Assembly: GCA_028023455.1 (NCBI GenBank)
Contig: JAQFVV010000447.1
Coordinates: 1-64,000, forward strand
Origin: Epiperipatus broadwayi
Lineage: Eukaryota; Onychophora; Udeonychophora; Euonychophora; Peripatidae
Direction of reading: 5' to 3'
Length of the DNA stretch: 64,000 bases
Part shown: positions 58,155 to 64,000 of the stretch, one piece after another
How the letters are laid out: each line of letters opens with the position of its first letter
How positions within the stretch are numbered: position 1 is the stretch's first letter
Program-made: the position numbers and the translations under genes
Notes under the pieces: generated by a model
What the model was told of the DNA's origin: nothing
What the model saw: only the letters and a program-made list of their open reading frames with translations
Databases searched by the model: none

Positions 58155-58215
58155 AATAATCACCAATATACGTATTTCATGCTAAACCAACACTCATCAG
58201 TTGGTCCAGATTATC
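58155..58215 (-). ncRNA. Hammerhead ribozyme motif B, fully canonical
   Basis: Minus strand. Stem I GATAATC/GATTATT and CCAA/TTGG with an asymmetric internal loop. Core CTGATGA, stem II GTGTT-GGTTT-AGCAT pairing directly next to the core, GAAA. Stem III is the loopless palindrome ATAC/GTAT, then A as the cleavage base (58167). All conserved positions agree with the known hammerhead consensus and none is mismatched. Confidence 0.82.
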
Positions 58216-58226
58216 ATCTCCCATAC

Positions 58227-58669
58227 TACTAAGACCAATGTTACATAAAAAATCAAACAAACAACAACAGTAATTTAAATATAAGTGTATAAAAATTGTA
58301 AGAGATTCAATGGTCTGTTGGACAATCAAACCCAGAAGGAATATTTAAAAAAAAAAAAAAGGTATTGTTAAAAGTGCAAAAAGAAATATACAATTTATTG
58401 TTTCATTTCATTTTTCTAACTTGCTCTTTACGTTTTACATATTTGCTATCACTATTATTTGAGCTGCTTTTAATAACTGCCATTTTACTATTCTGTAACT
58501 TTTTATAAAAATGTAGTTTCTCAATTATTTACAGTCTGCGTTATCATGAATATGATCCTTCCTGTATCCTTGTATTTCTAATCCAACCATCTTAGGTTTT
58601 CATTTTATTGTGAATCAAATGCTTTCAATTGTTTATTCCCTTTTGTAAAAGTAATAAATAAATGCCTTT
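58227..58669. other. Intergenic, no gene seen
   Basis: AT-rich, with a poly-A run near 58345. Confidence 0.5.
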
Positions 58670-58800
58670 ACTGATTGGAAATTCATTTGAAGTTTGAGTA
58701 TTGGAGGAAATAGAGCTGGGTGTGATCTAAGGTCCTTAAAACTCCAGAGTATGCCAATCTACCTCTGCCCTAATTCAAGCAGGATACTCCCATTTATAAA
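58670..58800 (-). repeat. tRNA-like SINE (family C)
   Basis: Minus strand: GCAGAGGTAGATTGGCATAC, then AGATCACACCCAGCTC, then CAAACTTCAAATGAATTTCC, the shared 3' words of the family. Confidence 0.55.
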
Positions 58801-59184
58801 AATCCAAATTTCCGCTCCAGACAAACAATTTAATAAATCTCAAGTTTGATTTCAAATTTAATTATATTAAAGGTAACCTTATTCTTTTTCAAATACCTGT
58901 TTAAACAATATGCTTCTCATTATCCTGATAATTTCAACCAATTTTCTAAATATTTAAAAGCATCAACCAGCTATACAAGATTTTATTCACTATTACTTAT
59001 CCTAGTAGAATAAAATTTCCATTAACTACCCATCTAAATTTCTTACAAATTTCATCGCAATTCTATTCATTGTTTTTAAGTTTTTTCTCATTATCTGCAA
59101 TTATTATAGTATTATAAATCCCGTCTGCCCTTCCTCCATATTTTCTAACTCTTATTCAGTAAAAATAAAAAAACAATTGAATAG

Positions 59185-59320
59185 TCTATTGTTTGAGAAT
59201 TCATAACAAGTTCAAACATCGAAAAGGAATGAAAGGACTAGACCATGATCCCTAAACCTTGGGATCCAGAGTCTGTACCTCTACCAATGTGCAAAAGTAT
59301 GTATGGCAACCAATACTCAT
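59185..59320 (-). repeat. tRNA-like SINE (family C)
   Basis: Plus strand GAGAATTCATAACAAGTTCA, GACCATGATCCCTAAACC, then CAGAGTCTGTACCTCTACCA. This is the same block order as at 58670 and 49470. Confidence 0.5.
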
Positions 59321-60469
59321 ATATAGCTTTGGTTAAAATAAACTAAAAAGTTTAGCAATGTTTGATTGATTTACACTTGAAGGGGCCATCCCCATATATT
59401 TTTCACCACATGTAAATTAGCTTCAAAAATAGCCCTTTTTTTCACTACATCTCTGCCACTTACTGTACTAATGTTTACAGTAAATGACATAGATGCAATG
59501 GAACAAAAAAAGGATATTCATGAAACAACAGTGAGTAAGCTGAAATCGTGTGATATTTTATTAATTTTATAGGTGTAAATTAACTTAAAAAGCATTCTTT
59601 ACTGTTCAACGCAATGGAAGACTGCTGAGATTAAGAGTTAAAGATTCTTGAATTAATTCTGATCCTAGTAAAATTAAAAAAAAAAAAATTCAACTCAATT
59701 TGATCCGTTGGAAGCGAGTGTTGTGACTAATCTCCCATTCGAGTGTTTGAACATCACATGATCTCTCAATAACTGTAGGATTTCTTTTTATTTTAATTAA
59801 AAAGTGTCGGAATTTAGAAAGCATGTATTTTACAATGTGTAAACACAAAATACATCAAACAAAAAAATAATACAAATACAAAAATGATTTGTTTATCTTC
59901 ACTATTCTTGTACCAACATTTTCTCTAACTTTAAGATGGTATCTTAAAATAACATCTACCACTGACAATTAATATTAATAACTAATGATCACAATATCAC
60001 ATGATGCAAAAGAAAGCATGTATGTCCAATCACATCTGATGATTCTGATAGCAATAATTATGTTATAACTTTATTTATATATTACATTATTATATATTTA
60101 TTGTGCTATGTCAAATGAAAAAAAAATCAATAAATGTAAATTTTTCTTTCTATATAAACACTCCAGTAGTTTTTTTAATTTATCAATGACTTTTGCAAAT
60201 TTAGTATAGAAAAGCTAATTCATTTCTTATTTATTGCAATTATGGCTACCCTAATGAAACCCACCCCCTCTGAACTATACTATACACACAAAATGTACTA
60301 GTCTTCCTTTCATGCTGAAAAATGTTAAAAAAAATAAACCAATTCACTCTACAAAATACATTTTCACCACCAATAAAGTGAACGTTAACATCTTTTACTT
60401 TCTACAAACATCTTTCAATGACTCCAAGAACAGTTCTGTAATGTAAGCTTGAAAAATCAGTGGACATTA
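59321..60469. other. Intergenic, no gene seen
   Basis: AT-rich. AACATCACATGATCTCTC at 59750 resembles the family A tail but stands alone. Confidence 0.4.
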
Positions 60470-60640
60470 GATAATACTGCATTATGACCAGACCAGTTTT
60501 TTTGTTTGTTTCATCAGTGAGAACACAGGATTCAAATGTGGAATTAAGATGCTTATGCATCTGGCAGCCATTTTTAATTCTTTTATACAATTTAAACCGT
60601 GACATTCCAAAAATCCTAAGGTTTTGAACTTAAGCTGGCT
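60470..60640 (-). repeat. Ancient family A copy
   Basis: Minus strand keeps CACTGATGA and AAACTGGTCTGG in the right order and spacing, but stem II and the G of GAAA are lost. Confidence 0.45.
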
Positions 60641-61299
60641 CATTTCAATAATTATATAGATCTGATACTTGGATGATAATTACACATTTTAGGGATCTAT
60701 TAGTGATTATTCAAGCTTGCGTTAGATGGTTCAGAACTAGGTTAAAAAGAATTGCTATTGCAAATATGGGAGTAAACTGAGGAAGTCGTAAGATGTATTG
60801 ACGGTATCTCTTAGTGATACTTTTTACACTTCAACCACATTTTTCATATTCTCTTATCTAAAATCAAATGGATCCTCAAGGTAAAAACACATCTATTAAA
60901 AATGTCACTTTTCAAACTTTCAATACTATCATAACAATGTGAGAAATTAAACCAATTCTTCTAAAACTTTAGTTAATATCATATTTATAAAAAGCTTGAA
61001 ATGCAACAAAGTGAATTTTGCTATCAATGCACAAGAGCTTCTCTTGGTTTTATTACCATAAGATTATACTTCACATCACCATAACTAATAAAAGAGATTC
61101 CAGATTATGATCCTTATTTAAATGAAATTACACCACTTACAACAAAAAATTCAGTATCCATTACTATTTGTGGTTTAGTACACTCAACAGCAAAAAAAGC
61201 AGATTGATTCTCAGCTGATCAACTTAGTTTTCTTAACACAATGGAACAGTTGCATTAAATCGATCACATGAGTAATCAAAAATTAGCATAATCTTCTAT

Positions 61300-61640
61300 T
61301 CTCATTACTTTTAAAAATGCCATCTACTATAAACATTAGTAATCAATAGATGTCAGATGGTCGTGCTTAATAAATACCTATCCAATGTTGTCCTGTCCAA
61401 ATATCTCCAAATTAGTTTCTAGTTTAAGGCATTCATCAGTGAGCAGCTTTTTGAATTTTTTTGACCAATATACAATACTTAGATTTTTGAATCTAATGCA
61501 TTTTTCTCTAGCATCCATTTTTTTACTTTTTTTGTTATACTATCAAGCTACCAGGAAAACCTAAAATCTTATTAACGTTTTCAATTTGTGTATTTGCATT
61601 AAAGTTACATAGATCTAAAACCGATTCAGTTTCTATATCG
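61300..61640 (-). repeat. Old near-full family A copy
   Basis: Block order as in a full unit. Minus strand has GCTCACTGATGAATGCC, then CTAGAAACTAATTTGGAGAT and, further upstream, GATTCAAAAATCTAAG. Core blocks CTGATGA and GAAA persist, while stem III and stem I are decayed. Confidence 0.55.
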
Positions 61641-64000
61641 TAATGGTAAATATTATAAAATAAGAACAATTCTAGCAAAGCTACACTATCTCATAAATAG
61701 CCAGATTTCCCTGTTGGACAAACCAAACACGTAATGGACAATTAATAAAATAATGGATGAAAACTGATGCACAAATGCCCATGTATTTGAGCAAGCTAGA
61801 AATGTAATGGAACAGTAAAATACTGTTCATCAACAATAATAAATAATATGGTAAGTGAAAACCAAGCAATAACAATATGGCTATAATAAAACTGTTCACT
61901 GAATAGCTTGCAGATTTGGGTAATCACAAATATAATAAAAAATATTATGACTGAGCAGGGCTAGCTGGCCTGCAAGTGCCTCATAGATTTGGGTGACCAA
62001 ATGTAATAAATAAAATTATAAGCCAAATAATTTTATCCAATTGTGTACTACATGTTTGGGTAATCTAAAATATACTGAATAAATATTGCACTTAGATAAC
62101 TAAAAAAATTACTAATAAAGAAACAAATAAATGAATTAATTCACAAATGGTTCTATGATAGTTTATATTTACATCTAAAATTGACTGATGAATTTGTAAC
62201 GTGTTAATGAGTCCACAGATAAGTGTTTTGGCTTGGCAAAGAAAATAAAATTCAACAAGTGATGATTTACTTGATGATAAAAATATAATATGGAACGTAC
62301 AATTAAATATCTTAATAATAAAATGAATTGGGTAATAAGATGATTTCACATAATAGAAAGATTGGCGTGACAGGTCAGTCAACAGATACTTAGATTAATA
62401 ATAAATATAAATTTATTAATGGAAACATTAATTCATTGAGGTGGTTAAAACAAATGATTTAATAACTGCGATCTAACATCATACAATAGATATGTATAAT
62501 TTATTCTTGCCAGATTGCAATCAAAAGATATGATCAATAATTAAAATTATTAAAACATATAGTCAAATCATAAATGATTCACTAGAGTTTTTTAAGTTAT
62601 TCTTTTTCTTATTTTAAAGAAAATATCTCATATTATTCAAAATCAAGCAATGCTTTGATAATAAAAGTTATTTTACAATTTTGAACTAAATTCTATGAAA
62701 TATTAGTTATATTTTTAAATTTTGATTGGTTTTATAAAAGTAATACATTAATAATTAATTCAAGTCTAGCTTGCTTGATTTGTCTTTTTTATTATTATTA
62801 CTGAAATGCATATTGAATGATAGGGAAAAAAATATTACTTTATAACTAAGATTATTACTAAAGAAGTAAAATTTTTTATAAATATTTATCAAAAGTTATA
62901 TTTTTAACTATTATTGGCAAATGAAAGCCATCTGAATAGATAATTCTAAGAAATTTGTCTATGAATATGTTACCAAGTTAAGCATATATGTAACTTCCAT
63001 TTAAGTTTCCTTATCCTGCATAATCTTTGGCAACTCTATGCTAGCAGATACAAATGCAGGGATCCATAAACAATTTTAATCATTATATGATATCCAATTA
63101 TTCCTCCTGCCAATATTGTAATCCATGATAAATTTAATGGCCTTGGCTCTATGGCAGTTGAAATAGCATTTGTTGTTATTCCATTTTAATCCTAAAAATA
63201 TCAAATGAGAAGTTTGTATTCCTTTCCCCCTAAGTAATTTTCTACTCACAGTATATCATTTCTTTGTTACCCCTCTAAAATCTATTGATAAAATATATGT
63301 GAAAATAAAACAAGTTTTAAAGAGAAATGTAAGTATATTTCTTTCTGAGCTTGTTTTATCATTTGGCAATTAACAAAAGGAAAAAAATAATGAAGTAGTC
63401 TTTTTCTTTTTTTTAAAAAACACTAGCTCATGAATTATGATTATCTTTCTTCTAATCTTAATAAGGCATTGTTATCATTCAATAAAATTTAATAAAAATA
63501 CTTCATTTTTAAATTTTATAAATAAATATCCATTCACTCTACATTTATTCAAATTAAAAAAAAACCACCATTATTAAATATAAGACCATTAATTGCTTTA
63601 TTTAGTTACTCATCAACTACGGAGGGAACTATAAATGATGACATGAGTATATAACAATATATTGTGGTGACTAATTTTTTTATAATCTTAGACATCTACA
63701 CTAGATAACATAAAAATATTGAGAATAGAAGATTATGCTAATGAGTAATAAGATGTAAGCAAAAATAATGTAATTACTTGTTGGTCATGTAATGTTTTAA
63801 TAGTATAGTATTCAAACATGTTAGATATTCACCCAAATCATAGCCTTCATTGCAAACATTACCTTTTTCTCAAAGATTTTAACAATTTATCTTCATTTAT
63901 TAATATTCAACCTGTTTCTTTTATCTACTTCACTTTATGAAAGCTTATTATTTATATATTTTTAACATTTTTTCACATCTATTTTGTTCAACAATTTCTT
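61641..64000. other. Intergenic, no gene seen
   Basis: AT-rich DNA. The open frames at 61681-61899 and 62092-62382 (minus) are hydrophobic, low-complexity translations of AT-rich sequence with no start context or domain. At 61950-62060 a loosely repeated GATTTGGGTAAT/GTTTGGGTAATC word occurs. Confidence 0.5.

Larger units (their letters stand above)
57590..58226 (-). mobile_element. Family B hammerhead repeat, ~1.36 tandem units
   Basis: A 468-bp unit repeated once in full and in part: CAGACTTTCAAGCACCCACC occurs at 57611 and again ~468 bp later. On the minus strand each unit runs ribozyme, then TGTATCAGTTGTATGAGATA and GTCTGAGTTCAAATCTCCC, spaced like RNA polymerase III boxes A and B. No flanking duplication was identified. 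Confidence 0.82.

Noticed and set aside
62092-62382. 96-codon minus-strand open frame
   Set aside because: AT-rich composition, no motif, no splice partners and no recognisable homologue.

Overview
The window is AT-rich animal nuclear DNA. It contains one recognisable host gene with long introns, buried in transposable elements. The organism is probably an arthropod, perhaps an arachnid, but the sequence does not settle this. Evidence for a eukaryote is the spliced gene with GT-AG introns and the Merlin, hAT, mariner-like, non-LTR and tRNA-SINE elements. No prokaryotic gene organisation, tRNA gene, rRNA gene or CRISPR array was found.

Left part (1-27 kb): minus-strand exons of Elongator subunit 2 (Elp2, a WD40 protein) lie at 26.7, 24.8, 19.7 and 1.0 kb. 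Splice phases match at every junction, and the gene runs off the left edge. Between the exons are a non-LTR retrotransposon interrupted by a hAT element (1.4-6.1 kb), a GGT-ended 1.1-kb DNA element (13.8-14.9 kb), mariner-derived fragments, tRNA-like SINEs, and two long palindromes (21.8 and 23.7 kb).

Right part (27-64 kb): no host gene is visible. The region holds a decayed hAT (27.7-28.7 kb), a nearly complete Merlin transposon (42.3-44.1 kb, long inverted repeats, perfect 8-bp target duplication, two stop codons in the transposase), two 3' fragments of a second non-LTR retrotransposon (32.4 and 39.0-39.9 kb), and many copies of two repeat families.

The most interesting content is those two families. 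Family A (about 452-bp unit, more than 15 copies of different ages) and family B (about 468-bp unit, three loci) each carry a type I hammerhead ribozyme motif: the CUGANGA and GAAA cores, a hairpin stem II, a loopless palindromic stem III ending in a permitted cleavage triplet, and a two-part stem I. Paired positions change together between copies. Family A copies are flanked by 10-18 bp target duplications. One is a 1.47-kb multimer inserted as a single unit with a 13-bp duplication. Many have inverted 5' ends. Their 3' tail matches the 3' end of the second non-LTR element, which is also found fused to family A sequence. This suggests a retrozyme-like, self-cleaving SINE-type RNA copied by that element's reverse transcriptase. 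Ribozyme activity, circular RNA and mobility are inferences from sequence only.
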